Source of the DNA: Lepisosteus oculatus
Taxonomy: Eukaryota > Chordata > Actinopteri > Semionotiformes > Lepisosteidae
NCBI RefSeq assembly: GCF_040954835.1
Contig: NC_090697.1
Location: 41,104,788 to 41,168,787 of the forward strand
Length of the DNA: 64,000 nucleotides
Reading direction: 5' to 3'
Shown: positions 26,020 to 38,985 of the stretch, piece by piece
How positions within the stretch are numbered: the first letter of the stretch is position 1
How the letters are laid out: every line of letters begins with the position of its first letter
Notes under the pieces: model-generated
Databases searched by the model: none
What the model was told of the DNA's origin: nothing
The model's input: only the letters and a program-made list of their open reading frames with translations
Translations under genes and position numbers: made by a program

Positions 26020-26480
26020 GGCTGTACAACCATACCAAAGTTATACCACTGGACGTCATCTAATTCATAGTCGTGACTGGACCAGTACATGGAACATGTT
26101 GGGAAGGTGCTTAAAGCAATTAGGGATGCAGGGCTTTTGTTTAATCCCAACAAATGTGCAAACAGGATGAGGGGTGTGTGCATCCTGTAATGAATTTAGT
26201 GGCCACTATCACTTCCTACCCACTATAAGGATTGGTAATTTCAGGGAATCTGTGGCTTTTACCAAGGGTTTAGTCTAAATGTCTCAACCATAGCCACATC
26301 TCTAACTGAGCAGACCAAAAAGACTGCTCTTGATACAGCTCAAGGGACAGATCAGTGCTGATTAATCTTTCAGGTATTTAAGGGCCTGCTGTGTCACGAC
26401 CTCCTTCCTATCCCAATTCATTTTACAGACAGATGCATAAGGAACAGGACTAGGGGGTAATATTGTCCCAGGATATCCAG
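26020..26480 (+). mobile_element. Gypsy-type LTR retrotransposon pol remnant
   Basis: A broken frame holds DDVI-HSRDW at about 26055 (the end of the RT catalytic block), then a shift-rich stretch, then FILQTDA-GTGLG near 26422-26460, the start of the RNase H domain. Stops and shifts separate them. No LTR lies directly beside it. It is an old, dead fragment. Confidence 0.65.
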
Positions 26481-28164
26481 GGACTGAAACACCTCATTAC
26501 CAACCTCAACCGGACATTGTTGTTCAAGGAAAACAAATAAAGAGAGAACCTACAGTAGTTACCTGACAGACAGGTAAACCTCCAATTAGAGGGGCGGGTG
26601 GATATGTTCTGTAACCTGACACAAGATGGTGAAACAGACCAACACAAGACAACATGGTGGGTCCACAAGAAATAACACACACCAAAAAACACAATAATAT
26701 ATATAATACAAAAATAACATTACAAAAGATACTTATAAACACCAACTACTGTATATACAAATGTCCTACTTTTGCAGCTGTTCTTATAACAGGCCACAGA
26801 TCCAGGTGACAAGGGACATGGGATTAGAAATGAGTTCCATGACGAACGTTGATTTATTTATTACTTAAAATCAAGAAAATCGTAAAATTGAATAGGTATA
26901 AATAATGATCATTGAACAGAACTCAGAAGTTTCTAAACAGCAATATACTGTAGTTATCCAGGATATCACCCCTGACACAGACCTTTTAGGTGAAAGTTAA
27001 ATACATGGAAAGTCTGACCTGCTGCTTTCAATTACCCTCATTGATATATGATATTGATATAGTGTACTACCAGGCACACACGTGTTTTTTTTTTTAAGGT
27101 ACAGTATAACAGGTTATTTCTTGAAAGGATGGACTATCATGAATAATAAAATTAGAAAATACTGTTGTTTCAATACTGTTAACTAAATGTTAATTCTGCT
27201 GATGTTTGCTTCACTAATAAGATTCTGTAAATAAATAGCGTTAAAATGTTACATATGAATTTGTAATTTCTGTGGCAAATAACTTTGCTGCTCCCTAACT
27301 GGGGCATGTCTAGCCAGAACTCCTTAAAGTGGGATGTGTGGTTAACTTTTCTTCACCACTCCCTTAGTGAAGCAAAGACAGATGAAAGTACTGTAGCATA
27401 CCAGTCAAAGGTGGTGCAGTGGCTAGCACAAAAAACTTTTGCTCAATCCCAGAAATATCTGAAAAAAATAGTGATTAATTGATATATGATCACACATTAT
27501 AGCAACCAGACAATGTGTTTTGACATTTCGTCTCCCACTGTGTCAACTCCCTCTTAGGCTTCAAAAGAGTTTGTGTTTTATGAACAAACATTTTATTGAC
27601 TTGTTTGTTCTGAATTTGTTTTATGTTTGTTTAACACACATTTAATAAGATATGGCAAAGGGAGGGCATGGTTTTCTATGCAATTCTGAAGAATTTGTGG
27701 TTTTCATAAAGAGAACAACAGACATTCTTTCTTTATAATAAACAGGTGCATGCTTCCTTTGACTGTTAAAATCAAGGAACCATGGTTTGTTTGTAGAAAG
27801 CAGTATTTGGTTTTGTCTACTGTGAAGAACAATGGAGTTGACACATTCTGTGCACAGAAGTATGGTATAATTTACGGTGCCACACTGCCTGCCTTTGTTT
27901 TCTTGCTCTTTTTTAATTCTATTGTGGTGGAAATGGACGTTTTGTTTATAAATGGTATAGTTCAGCATTGGGGGTGGCCATGTTACATGTAGAATTTGTT
28001 TTAAATGACAAATAATGCCACTCTCATAACCTGCAAGACAAAAGGATGAGAACAGGAATTGTGCAAAAGGGACCACACAAGACAAGTCTGCATATACAGT
28101 ATAACATCACTGGGTAAAACAAAGTTAGGATTTCATAAATGTTAGCTGAACATGAATAAATACC

Positions 28165-28290
28165 TTCAGGATTCATCCATCAATTTTCTAACCGCTTCTT
28201 CCATTTCAAGGTCACAGGGGAGCCACAGCCTGTCCTAGTAAGTAACGAGTACAAAGTAGGGTACTCCCTGGGTGGGAGTCCTTCAGGATC
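28165..28290 (-). mobile_element. tRNA-derived SINE, 3' fragment
   Basis: ATCCATCAATTTTCTAACCG, AGGTCACAGGGGAGCCACAG and GTACTCCCTGGGTGGG match the 3' half of the fish SINE seen at 45865-46218. The head is missing. Confidence 0.6.
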
Positions 28291-28434
28291 TATATATCAG
28301 AATTTTGTTATATTTATATTTAAACTCACATCTCACTGTCATATCTTACTTCACTCTTAAATGAACAAAATGTATTGTTGTGAATATAGGTTGAATCCAA
28401 TATAATGAGGTTATATTTGTTTGTCAGTTTGTTC

Positions 28435-28700
28435 TCAATACTACTCCCCAAAAAAGGTCACACCTTAGACTTAGTCATTGTAAATGACACTTTTGTTTCA
28501 CAACTATCATGAACTAGGTCTGAACACGTGTCTGATCTCTTTGATCTATAATTCCCTGTCCCGCCCTCTTCAACTTTCAAAACTGTTCAAACACTGAAAA
28601 TGGTTTAAAACCTACGTTCTGTATGTATTCACAATTGGCGATCAGTTGACCAGAATGAATTTGTTGATTCTGCCCTCTTTTCATTGTCCTGCAATCCTAT
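28435..28700 (+). mobile_element. L2-like LINE fragment, endonuclease end
   Basis: The translation gives HTLDLVIVND and then a stretch like DLFDL-FPVPPS. This is the conserved end of the APE endonuclease domain of L2/CR1 LINEs. The LTR element begins at 28701. The RT part of the same family resumes at 29272, with roughly 1 kb missing between. Confidence 0.6.
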
Positions 28701-29271
28701 TGTAACGTTCCCAAGGTTCACCAACAGAAAGAAATAGGCCGGAGACTCTGGCATGGGTTGGCAGGACATTTATTAAAATGCTGAGGGGGTTACACACATT
28801 GGGACAGGGGAGATACAGCACTGCACCACACCTACACAGAGACAAGAGGGAAGAGGGGGTCTCCAGCTCTCAACCCACTATATACGGGAGGTATTCCTGC
28901 CCCTCAGCCATCGTTTCCAGCCTGCATTGGTGCAAATGGCTACAGCACCCCAAGTTGGGGCGCAACATTGCCCCCGCCTGAAGAGTCAGGCATCCCTCCA
29001 GGCCACACTGCAAGGCAGGTTACTCTGCAGCCTCCACTGAGCATCTCATCAGGGCTGCTGCTACACCAGCAGGGCTCAGATGGACCTCTCTGTTGCGGGG
29101 GCTCTATGCTGCCGGGGCCTCTCTGCGGGCTCCGCTGCTGGAGACCTCCCTCAGTTGGGCTCTCTGGGCACCGGGCCTCTCCATTGCGAGGGCTCTCCAT
29201 GCTCTGGCCTCTCACCTGGTGCCCCAGATTTCTCACCAACTGCCGAGCCTCTTACTGCTAATGATGTTTTC
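28701..29271 (-). mobile_element. LTR retrotransposon 3' end: LTR plus short internal stretch
   Basis: Minus strand. The LTR is 28963-28701, beginning TGTTGCGCCCC and ending CGTTACA. It has a TATATAG box near 28882 and AATAAA near 28775. The purine run GGCGGGGGCAA just before it fits a polypurine tract. About 300 bp of GC-rich internal sequence lies upstream (29271-28975), with an open frame ending near the tract and no conserved domain I can name. The 5' LTR and the rest are missing. Confidence 0.65.
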
Positions 29272-29862
29272 AGACAATTGCACAACATGGAAACATGGAA
29301 TATTGTAAAAACACCATTCTTCCATCTCAGAAATATCACCAGACTACATCCTTTACATCATACATGTTGTCTTTGACTGTAGCAGAAAAGCTGGTCAAGA
29401 CATTTGTCTTTTCTAGAATTGATTACTGCAATGCCTTACTTCCTGGGATATCTAAATCCACGCTGAAGAAACTCCTGACCAGGTGTCGTGCAAGTGATCA
29501 CATTACGCCTGAAGAATTTCGATTCAACTATATCATTCTCACGCTCACCTACAAGGCTCTATGTGGCTTGAAAGCTCAGCCTTCTCTTGCCCCAAAGCTC
29601 TGGTCACCTACACTGAGTGCATTTAAAACCTTTCTTTGCAGAAACACATTAAATAAAAGTTAGCTTGTGTCTGATTTTCTACAGAGCTTGTATCTTATGT
29701 TGCACTTCTAACTGCTTTTATTTCTTATATGCTTATTTTGTAATTCACAGTCCTAATATATATTTATATATTTTTTATTTTACACCTAATGTGAACGGCT
29801 TTGAGATGCTAATGTATGCTTTAAGATACATTAAAGGTGCTACATAAAATAAATTTTATTTT
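29272..29862 (+). mobile_element. L2-like LINE fragment, RT C-terminal part and 3' tail
   Basis: Encodes FFHLRNI-RLHP, SLTVAEKLVKTFVFSRIDYC and NALLPGISKSTLKKL, parallel to the element at 42455-44300 with internal deletions. It ends with the L2 tail CTTTGAGATGC...AAAGGTGCTACATAAAATAA. Confidence 0.8.
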
Positions 29863-30759
29863 TATTGGTTCATTATTTATTAAGTCAATGATACTTCTTA
29901 CGTTGTTGAAGTAGAAGATAAAAATGCTCAAGGGCTCATTTAATAAAACAATTCTTAGAAGTGCAGGTTTAAATGCTTGCTCCCTGTATCTTTCAATGAA
30001 TTACAGTAATATACCACACAATATGTATTACCTTTTACTATGATAACAAGCTTAGCGAAATATCATTGACAAATTGTTTTAAATACAGTGTTGAATTTTT
30101 TTGCATTTACAGTATATGTATGTGTAAACGTACATATTTCTTACAAACACTGAAGATGCTTCACTTCAAAAGCACATTTCTGAATGACTCAGCTAAAGCT
30201 CTATGTAGGATGTTAGCATATGATTATGGAATGAAAATGAACTGCAGATTGTATTTTTTTTTTTCAAATTTCCTGTAACAGAAAGGGTGTACAGTACAAC
30301 AGCACAATTTAAGGCCCTATAGAGTGTCATCTGCCAATCATGGTTGCAGTTGGTTGCAATATCACTAATTTACTTCATAGTGTTACAAATTTACCTCATG
30401 AACACCTGAGTCCACTGATATTTTATGGTTTAATATCTAGTGGATAATTTAATGTAATATTTTCAATACTAAGTTATTTTTGATGCTTAAAATACTGATT
30501 ATGTCTCTGTAACACTAAGTAATAAAATTAATAATATTCACCAAAAGAGCATAATTTCCTTCCAAGATTAAATGTAATTTATTTACAACAGCACCCCCTG
30601 CTGCTGTCATTTTAGTAAAGTGTATCTTTTAGCACAAGGTTAACATACTACATTGTGACTGTTAGCAGGCTTAATACACTGTATATTACAACCACTGCAG
30701 ATGTTATTTTCTGTATTGTTATTCTCTACTTTATGGATCACAAACAGGGTAGAATAAAT

Positions 30760-30907
30760 TTTAAATATGCAGGGGAAAATCCACCACCTTTAACTCTTTT
30801 TTTTTCTCTTTGTACTACTTATGTCCGAGAGCTAGCTAAATAGCATTTCGTTATACCATATACCATGTATATGAGTGTAATGACAATAAACTTGAAACTT
30901 GAAACTT
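30760..30907 (+). mobile_element. LINE 3' end
   Basis: Ends ATTTCGTTATACCATATACC...GTAATGACAATAAACTTGAA with a repeated CTTGAAA tail. This is the standard 3' end of fish L2/Rex1 LINEs. No coding part is present. Confidence 0.65.
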
Positions 30908-33844
30908 TTGATTGATTTTGTTACCAATTTAATTAAGGGAATGAATCACTCACTCACAAATAAGTATATTCTTAAAATACACAATTGTTGCATTCTAAAC
31001 TATTTTATATTTAATTTGTTTCAAGGAATCATTTCTGATCTTTTAAACATTCATTTACTCTTATATACAGTACATCAGTGCTTTTGTTTGAAGACTACTG
31101 TATGTTCACAAATTTTAAAAGTTCAGCTCACAATTGAAAGTCATTTGAAAATTGTGCAAACAAAACATTGATGCTGCTTCTAAAGAACTCTTTAATTTGA
31201 GGTTTCTTAAAAATGTAATTTAAAGGCTAATACTAATACTAATACTTCTGAACAAATGAAGGTAGGAATAAAAATTAAAATGATTGTACAATGAAAAGCA
31301 CATGGAGAAAACCATATTGTCACAATTAAATCTGCTTGTCTCTATTCAGAATACTCGTTATCTCTGGCACACTTTCTGATAGCTTCATTGTTGCATAATT
31401 ACATGTCTTTGTATATAATGAACAAATGGATAGTCTTGAAATTTAAAATGTCCAAAGGTATAAATGAATTTTGTCAAATATATCAATGATGACACACTTC
31501 AACACCAATACCACTTTATGGTGGCTGTCAGTAACTATTAAACATTTTAGTCATCAAAGCAGAAGGCAAATATTTGGAAACTAGTTAATCATTTCAACAT
31601 TTTGGGAGGGAATCTGTAATTACATTTTGGGCCTTTTGTATGACTGCTGGGCTGGTTTCTGTCTCTACTACATGCAAATTATATGTACTTTGTTTGGACA
31701 GTGTTCCACAAAACAAAAATATTTAGATCTTCATTCATGCGGTAAACAATAATTCATTATTTTATAGTCGAGTTCTATGAACTGGCCTACAGTTATGCAA
31801 TCAGTGACCATGCATAAAATACATATTTTATGCCATTCACAAAAATGTTTTAATATGGAAAAAGTTCAGCTGTGTTACATTTTACTGCTACAACAGTTAC
31901 CAAAGGCATCAAAATCATTTTAAAATATCGAAGTTGATTTAGAACAATAATGGTACAGGCTACATAGTGTAAAATAAACAGTCATTGAACTGAAATAAAT
32001 ACATTAAAAGCAGCAAACCAACAGTTTCAAAGTTAAATACTACCTGTGATTTTTGTCTTTTAATACTTGTAGGAAATTGCTTTATTTTTCTCAATGCTCT
32101 TCAAACACTTCCCAGTCTTTTTTTTTGCTTTTCCTTGCCTTTTATTGCACCTTGGAGATTTTAATTTGGAGCTGAGCAATTTGCAATGGAAAACCCCTGT
32201 GGCGACTCTATATACTGTACATTTCATTTCGGGAAAGGGTTTCCCTTTTAGGCCCCAGCTAACAGAACAAGGTTCAAACAAAGTACTAGGTGCTAATGAA
32301 CGGGGTCTTGACAAAGTTTGTTTTCCTGTGCTAGGTCCACATATATAATGGATTCATTCAGAAGCCACTGCTCAGCCATGGAAAGTGTTGGTAAAAAATC
32401 CCATGGAGTTCAAATGACCTTTCCGAACTTACTTTTTTATTTTCCTGTTTGCCTTTTGGATGCTGCCAGGGATAATATAAATATTCATCAGCTGATACTA
32501 GCAGTAGCTACAAAGTTCTGAATGAAGCCAAATGGCTTTCCCTCTCAGCCTGTCTGCAACAAAAGCTAGAACACAAGTGCGACATTCAAAGAATAATTCA
32601 TCCATGCAGTTTTCATCCATTCAAGCCATGCATCTCTCTTGAAAACTTCTTTAACTTGTTATCTGTCACTTCCTTCTGAAAACACAGATATTTAGTCATT
32701 TCCTGAGTTATTAACATGTATATTAATATGCAGAGCAGAGATACTGTCTAACTGGTATTTACTTTGGGATTCCTGAAAAAATATTTTTATGGTTCTGTAC
32801 ATTCAGCTGCTCTGGCTTGACATGGCAGACATCGTTGGCAGGTTGAAAAGTTGGTGAGATTGTTTACTTTGTCATTGATTGTACTCGTGGACAACACCTA
32901 CCAGAATATAGTGTAATCCTGGAAACCATGATTAACAGGGGTGATACATTTTGTTTTTCTTTCCTTTCAACTTTAAATGAAGAGTAAATCCATAAACATA
33001 TCAAAACGTTTCCTGCAAGGTTTTTTTCTTCACGTGTACAAAGAAAATCTAGCTGTATCCACAGAATATAAGCCCTTACACAAACCCAGAGACTCATCAG
33101 GCCATTAAATATACAGTACTGTATGAAGATTACATGAGTCACACCTAGATAGGAAGTTTGTCAATTGCAGGGTAACCTTCAGCAAATCTGGTTTCCCTTC
33201 ATACAGTACATGGGACAAAGAAGATAGAGCACCTTGTTCCATGCTACAGCAGCACTGTTTGCAGCTGCGACTCAAACTACTGGAGTCTGGAGTCCAAACT
33301 ACTGCAACATATACTGCCCCCGTTACTGTACCAAAAACTATGGTGAACATACAGTATAAGTACAGTATATCATTAAGTTGATTTTGGGGGAACTCACACA
33401 CTGCATAGACTGCAACTAAACACATCTTTCAGATGAAAACCGCTGACAATGGAAAGCACGTCACATTTTACTTGAATACAATATGCAAAGCGTACACTTC
33501 CAGGTAAATACAGTATATTCAATGGAATAAATGCAGTAATTGTGAAGTGTTTAAAAGGATATATTATCTAGTTGTAATCCCACAACATGAAGGCCTCTGT
33601 CCCACACACAGTGATGCTATAATTATCAAATGACAAGTTTAAGTTGAAGACCTCTTCAACTGTGACAGTGACACTGATAGCCATGATACTTATGTACTGT
33701 ACTGTATGTCTTAATTTGTGTTTTTAATATGTGTTTTTTGTTCTGTTTTCTAGTTTTAGATCTACTCACTACTTGTTTTATTCTATGTTTTACTGTATGT
33801 TGTACTGTATGCTGTTGTAGATAATCCAGTGCAGATGAAAATTC
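30908..33844. other. Intergenic, no gene; one possible conserved noncoding stretch
   Basis: No coding motif. The part at 32090-32640 is less biased in composition, lacks repeat signatures and contains octamer-like and TAATATTCATCA-like pieces. It is noted only as a candidate regulatory segment. Confidence 0.35.
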
Positions 33845-34243
33845 ATTTTAAAGGCACTTTTTCCAAAACTCGTCATCCAGGGGCTTGGTCGATTGGAGAA
33901 GCAATGAGTCTGGTAACCAGGGAAATCCAAGAAAGACAAGGTTAAAATCCAGAACGGGAACCAGAACACTAACAGGTAACCAGGAAGGATAACGAGGCAA
34001 GGCACTCTGAGCCCCGGACTCAGATGGTCAGGATGCCGTGATGAAGCCTATGCTGTCTGGTCTCTCCTGGACCGCTGGTAGGTGGGCTTCTGGGTGTCCA
34101 TCCTCCAATGCTGAGCCAGGAATAGCGGGAGCACCAGGCTTAAATAATAACTGGCAAAACAGGGGACACTTAATAAACTCAAATACAAAAGAGTCATCCT
34201 TAAGAGGAGGGATGATGATCGAGGCAATACCTCCAATCTGACA
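33845..34243 (-). mobile_element. LTR, 3'-truncated
   Basis: The minus strand starts TGTCAGATTGGAGG at 34243 and has a TATTTAAG box near 34140. Its layout resembles that of the solo LTR at 34864-35433, with a similar segment reading CAGCATAGGCTTCATC. No CA end is found near 33845, so it is truncated or diverged there. Confidence 0.6.
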
Positions 34244-34289
34244 TAGTATTACTGATTAGGAAGTGCTGGAAAACAAGTGGATTAGTTGG

Positions 34290-34858
34290 GTCTTCTTCTT
34301 GTGTTACAATGATAGATGTAGAGGTGTAGCCATTTTGGCAAGCAAAAATATTAATTTAGTGACAGAAAAAGTAATTACTGATAACATACTGTAGGTTTAC
34401 TATTATTAAAGGTACAACTGTCAATCCTGTTGTTATTTTTAATATTTACACTCCTAATCTTGATCCAATTTCTTTTTCCACTGAAGTTAAAGGTCACTTA
34501 GCTGAATTTAACAAATCAAGTGCACCTTCATCTAATAGATATCAGAATATCTGATGCCTTAAATTATTTGGGTAAAGAGGCAGGTTTGTCTAAAATTTGG
34601 AGACTTATGCACTTATTGGAAAGGGACTATACATTTATTCCAACTGTCACCAAAGGTACTGCAGAATTGACTCACTGTAGTCCTCTCAGGATATTTTGAG
34701 TAATACCTGGCAGGTCAAAATACATAACCACATCTATTTTGATCATTACAGATTATTTGCTCCTATTACAGATTCTTTAACCTATACGAATAGCCATCCT
34801 AGAAACGAAGATTTAATAATTAATTGTTACTCAACACACAATTTTTTGATGAACAGGT
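34290..34858 (+). mobile_element. L1-like LINE remnant, endonuclease part
   Basis: Broken frames give RGVAILASKNIN near 34322 and KIWRLMHLLERDYTFIP near 34595, both typical of L1/Tx1-type ORF2 endonuclease. The solo LTR begins 5 bp after this segment and the same LINE continues at 35439. Confidence 0.65.
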
Positions 34859-34863
34859 AAAAC

Positions 34864-35433
34864 TGTCACAAACACGGACTGAAATCCATGTCAGATTTTG
34901 TAGAAGACCCTATGCGATGCGGTAAGAGCTGGAGAAAACAGGAGGCATGGTAAAAGGGAACACACAGGGGTTTAATAGTGCACAAAATAATAGTGACAGT
35001 CCGTGAGACAGTGTACAGGGAAGACAAAATGACATCCAAATCCAAACGGGTCCAAGGGCAGGTCAAAGCAAAGTCCGAGAGTCCATCAACAAGGAATCCA
35101 TCCTGGGACGCGACAAAGTTAAAATCCCCGGGAGGGGGAAGCACACGGACAAACAAAACATGGAGGTCCAAGGGTGAAGGGACAAGATCCTCCAGACCCC
35201 GGGCTCAGGAAGTGGGAGGTGTCGGGGATGAGGCCTATGCCCTCAAGAGACGGACGTAGGGTTTCCTGGTGCTAAGCGGGCCTCGCAACATCTTACCCTA
35301 ATGATGAGCCCTGAGGACTGGAGGAGCTGGTCTTTAAATAATAACACTAAAAGGGTACACCTGGGGAGCTTAATCACACGGACAATAATGGGAGCAGTGG
35401 AGCGCCCTCTAGGGAGGGATGTCGGGCGTGACA
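34864..35433 (-). mobile_element. Solo LTR, 570 bp, with 5 bp target duplication
   Basis: The minus strand starts TGTCACGCCCGACATCC and ends GTGTTTGTGACA. The ends are TGTCAC/GTGACA inverted. AAAAC flanks both sides (34859-34863 and 35434-35438). A TATTTAA box lies near 35335 and the likely poly(A) signal is ATTAAA near 34972. It contains no internal region, so it arose by LTR-LTR recombination. It sits inside an L1-like LINE. Family: Gypsy- or ERV-type, not resolved. Confidence 0.85.
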
Positions 35434-35438
35434 AAAAC

Positions 35439-36320
35439 AAATAGTTTTTTTAATAACTTCTTAAAGTGCTACATTATTTTCTACCATATGTGAAGCAAAC
35501 AAAGCTGCTTGTTGTGGTTGGAGTCAAGCCACCCATCAGAAAAAGCAAGGGCTGAAGACAATAGAAGAATTAACCAAAATATTATCTACTATATAAAAAG
35601 GCAGCATAAAGCTGATCCTAAGAACAGAGAGATCTATTCAATCCTAGTTAAAGCTCAAACTGAACCAATGGTACTACTGAACAAAAAACATTCTTTCTTT
35701 ATGTAAACCTAGAATAAAGACTTATGATATAATGTAGGTAATAACACTCGTAAATTGCTGGCACACAAACTACAAAAGCAAGTAACTTCACATGGTATGG
35801 TCTGAGGACAAAAAACAACTAATCTAATTCTACTTAAAAAAGGTTTAAATATTATTGCACAGACTTGTAAAATTTAGAATATACCCCGTTTACATCACAT
35901 TTAGACGTATAACCCCATCTACAGCACAGCACATTAGACACAAGCTTAATATTGCTGAATTTTCTGACAGGAACCTATTTTTAAAAAGAGCAAAGAAATC
36001 ACAAAGGTAATTAATTCACATTAATTGCCTTTGTTTAATTCACAAAGTTTCATTCACAAAATTGTTTAATTCACATACAGCTCCTGGGGAAAGTAAGTTT
36101 TCAGTTAGCTCTTATAAACCCATTGAGATATTCCCAGATAAATTATTCCAGGTATACCAGGAAGCAAAAAAAAATAAACTCATCCTTTATAATTATTTTA
36201 CCTGAGCTGAATCAGGACAATGCCAATTATAACATGAATAATTTGGCACATTCAGGATTGTCATGTCACATTATTTCAAATGAAGCACAGTATCAGGATT
36301 GGGAGCATGCATCTTCCCAG
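35439..36320 (+). mobile_element. L1-like LINE remnant, endonuclease-RT linker and early RT
   Basis: The frame at 35509-35706 reads IKRQHKADPKNREIYS and LVKAQTE, then broken KLLAHKLQKQVTSH. Around 36180-36260 an ILPELNQDNANYNMN stretch matches the start of the L1 RT domain. It continues the segment before the solo LTR. Confidence 0.65.
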
Positions 36321-37424
36321 AGTTCACTCAGACACTGTCTAGCAACTAAAGAATAGATCTGCATACAGTATACAGTATTCATACACAGGTTGGTTTAACT
36401 GATGCTAATCATATTCATACAAGATACTGACTTGGCGACTTGCATTTACAACACCCTTACGATAGGGACAAAGGGACCGGTCCAAGCCCATGAATATCTG
36501 CATTATGGGAGTTATTATTGCATTAGTGCCAAAGAGAAGTTAACATTGTAGTCCAACTGATGCTGAAAAGGTTAATTCATACATGGCTTCTAGGTCTGGT
36601 ATAGCTAGACTGGATCAAGGATTAGCACTCATCTCTTTTGCTTTATTTTTATTGTTGTTTTCTTTCTCTCATATCTGAAAGAACATTTTGTTTCTGGTAT
36701 TTTTTGGTTATGTTGGGGTGTTATCACTGGCGTAAGGGATGTAAAGTAGAATATGTGTTAGGGGTTTTCTGGTTGCTTTCTGCCTTTGAGATTTATTTTT
36801 GGGCTGAGTACTTGTTGTTGTTGTCTGGAATAGGAGGTGGGAAGGGGTGATACATAAGGAGCAGGGTTAAGTACTGTATATTGGTCCTGTTGCTGTTATC
36901 TTATCTCTCCATTCTCTCTAGCAGGTGTTGTGTATACTACAGTGTATCTATTCAGTTCATTAAGTCTTCATCTTTAACAGTGGATATGATCTCTGATTCC
37001 CATTAATGGTGTTTCTGTTTATCCTAAATTAATACATTTTGATAAATTATCAGACTAAATTTGTTAGTATTAAGGACTGTTACAAAGACATTATTGTTGT
37101 CATTAGGAAGGAATATCATTTGAAATACTAGACCAGTATTATAAAAAATAAACATGAACTATTCTGTGTGCTATCATCGCTATACCACGCCTAAATCAGG
37201 GAATCCCAGTTTCCATGTAGGCAGTCATCCCACATACTGTACCAAGCAGATTAAAGCCAACATATCAGTATTCACTACTGTACATCTGTATTATTGTTTT
37301 TTGGCAGTGTCTTTTGATGTTGTCTCTTCTCTTTAATCTTTTAATCTTGTTATGTGCTTTATTCATCCATTATTTAACAGTGTATTACTAAATAAAATAA
37401 ACTGTTACTATTATTAGTACATCA

Positions 37425-37495
37425 CAGTGGCATTGCAATAAGCACTGCTACTTTACAGCTCTTCAGGGTTTGATTCAAGGATTAGAAGAAAATGA
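37425..37495 (+). mobile_element. tRNA-derived SINE head fragment
   Basis: GGCATTGCAATAAGCACTGC, TACTTTACAGCTCTTC and GGGTTTGATTCA follow the A-box to B-box head of the fish tRNA SINE (the head also seen inverted at 46150-46218). Confidence 0.5.
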
Positions 37496-37521
37496 GTCTG
37501 TCGTTGAGAGAAGGGGGAAGG

Positions 37522-37978
37522 TGTGATCCTAGTTTCAGGATAATTTTGGTTTCCGATTTCTTTTTGCGATAGGAGTTCTGAAACCACCGTTCCAGCCTCC
37601 TATTCAGCCCACCTTAAAAGCCAGACGCTCACTCTGTTCCGGGCTCTGCATTGGTTCCTGTACCAGGCGAGTCCGGGACCTAAAGTGCCTGGTCCTGTTC
37701 CCCCCTTTTTCCCCTGACCTTCCACTGGATCCCGCTCTGGTTTTTAATCCCATTTCTCATATGGACCACCCAGCTCTGGACATTTGCCTCATCTTGGATT
37801 TCCCTTTGGACTCCCTTTTGGACAGTTTGACTTGAATTCACTCCCCAGAACACCTGCGCACCATGGACACGCCCCCTGTTTTCATTCCTGATCCCTGCAT
37901 GCTTTTTTCCCTGTGTTTTCCTCACTCTTCTCTGGATTGTGTTGCCTGCATAGGGTTCTGAAAGAATGCTTTGTTACA
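37522..37978 (+). mobile_element. LTR-like element
   Basis: Runs from about TGTGATCCTAG to TTTGTTACA. It has the composition and layout of the other LTRs here: a CTTAAAAG box near 37611, a C/T-rich body and GCATAGGGTTCTGAAAGAAT near the end. Flanks GAAGG and GTAAG are not identical, so the ends are tentative. Confidence 0.5.
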
Positions 37979-38689
37979 GTAAGTAGATATTGTTATTGTC
38001 AAACAATTTGCTATTAGTACTTGGCTTTCCTGTTGTAGATCCACAGAGTTGTCCTTGTCTGTTTATATAACTCTATTTTGATGCCGTTCACCTATTGGAA
38101 GTACTCTATACCTGTCCATCAACAGAAGTTGGTGATAGGATATTAGGGTATCTGTGTCTTTGTGTTATTACATAACCTAAGTACTGTACTTGCAGGCCTG
38201 TTGTTCAAACTGCTGGTAGGACACTTTCTGGGTAAAGCTGCAGTTAATTAATTTTGTTGAATGTGTAAGTTTTGTGAATTTATTGGGGCAATTTATTAAT
38301 TGTAACAGTAAATTAAGTGGTGGTTCTTTTGACTATTAGGAATCAATCATCAGAAAAATCTGCGATACAGACACAAGGGTTTAAATATACAAATACATCA
38401 AACTGTGCATATAAAAACATATAATAGTCTGCCTGGATGGCAGATCGTATTGTGAGTGTTACCAAGACACAGAATACATCACAACCGCGAACAGATACTG
38501 TACATGCATTTAGTATACCATTCTGCTACACTACCTTGTTAATCAGTCTCATTAATACAGATTCTACATTAGATACTCATAAGTTAATACGTTACTTATA
38601 CAAATTAAATTGATATCAACCTGTGTTGAGATACTAATTGAATTCTCAAGACTGGTAATGTAGAATATTGAATTTATACTCATCCAGTA

Positions 38690-38985
38690 TTGATTTGTAT
38701 CTCCTGGCACGGACAGCGAAGAAACAGCTGACAGGCTCTGTCGATAAATCCGTGGTCTTCTGGCTCGATGCCTTACCAGTGCGGCTCGGAATCATTGGGC
38801 GAAGGAGTGAGAGTTCCTCTCTCGGCTTCGCGCTGGACAGTTGTTACTCTCCTGGGACCTTCTAGTTAGCTTCACGCTGAATTAGTGAATCTCTGCACAG
38901 AGGTGACTGTGTGGTCGGAGCAAGTCACTCTTTGGGGGGAAGAAACTTGGTCTGCTTTTACCGTAGTGGCTACCTCTGAATAAAA
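38690..38985. other. GC-rich block of unknown nature
   Basis: A sharply bounded CpG-containing block within AT-rich DNA. It includes CGTGGTCTTCTGGCTCGATG and GGCTTCGCGCTGGACAG, with AATAAA near 38980. It abuts a tRNA SINE. The composition fits an LTR or SINE-related piece, but I found no terminal structure. Confidence 0.4.

Noticed and set aside
28940..29376. Overlapping GC-rich frames on both strands
   Set aside because: They arise from the GC-rich LTR element interior; no family motif supports any of them as a host gene.
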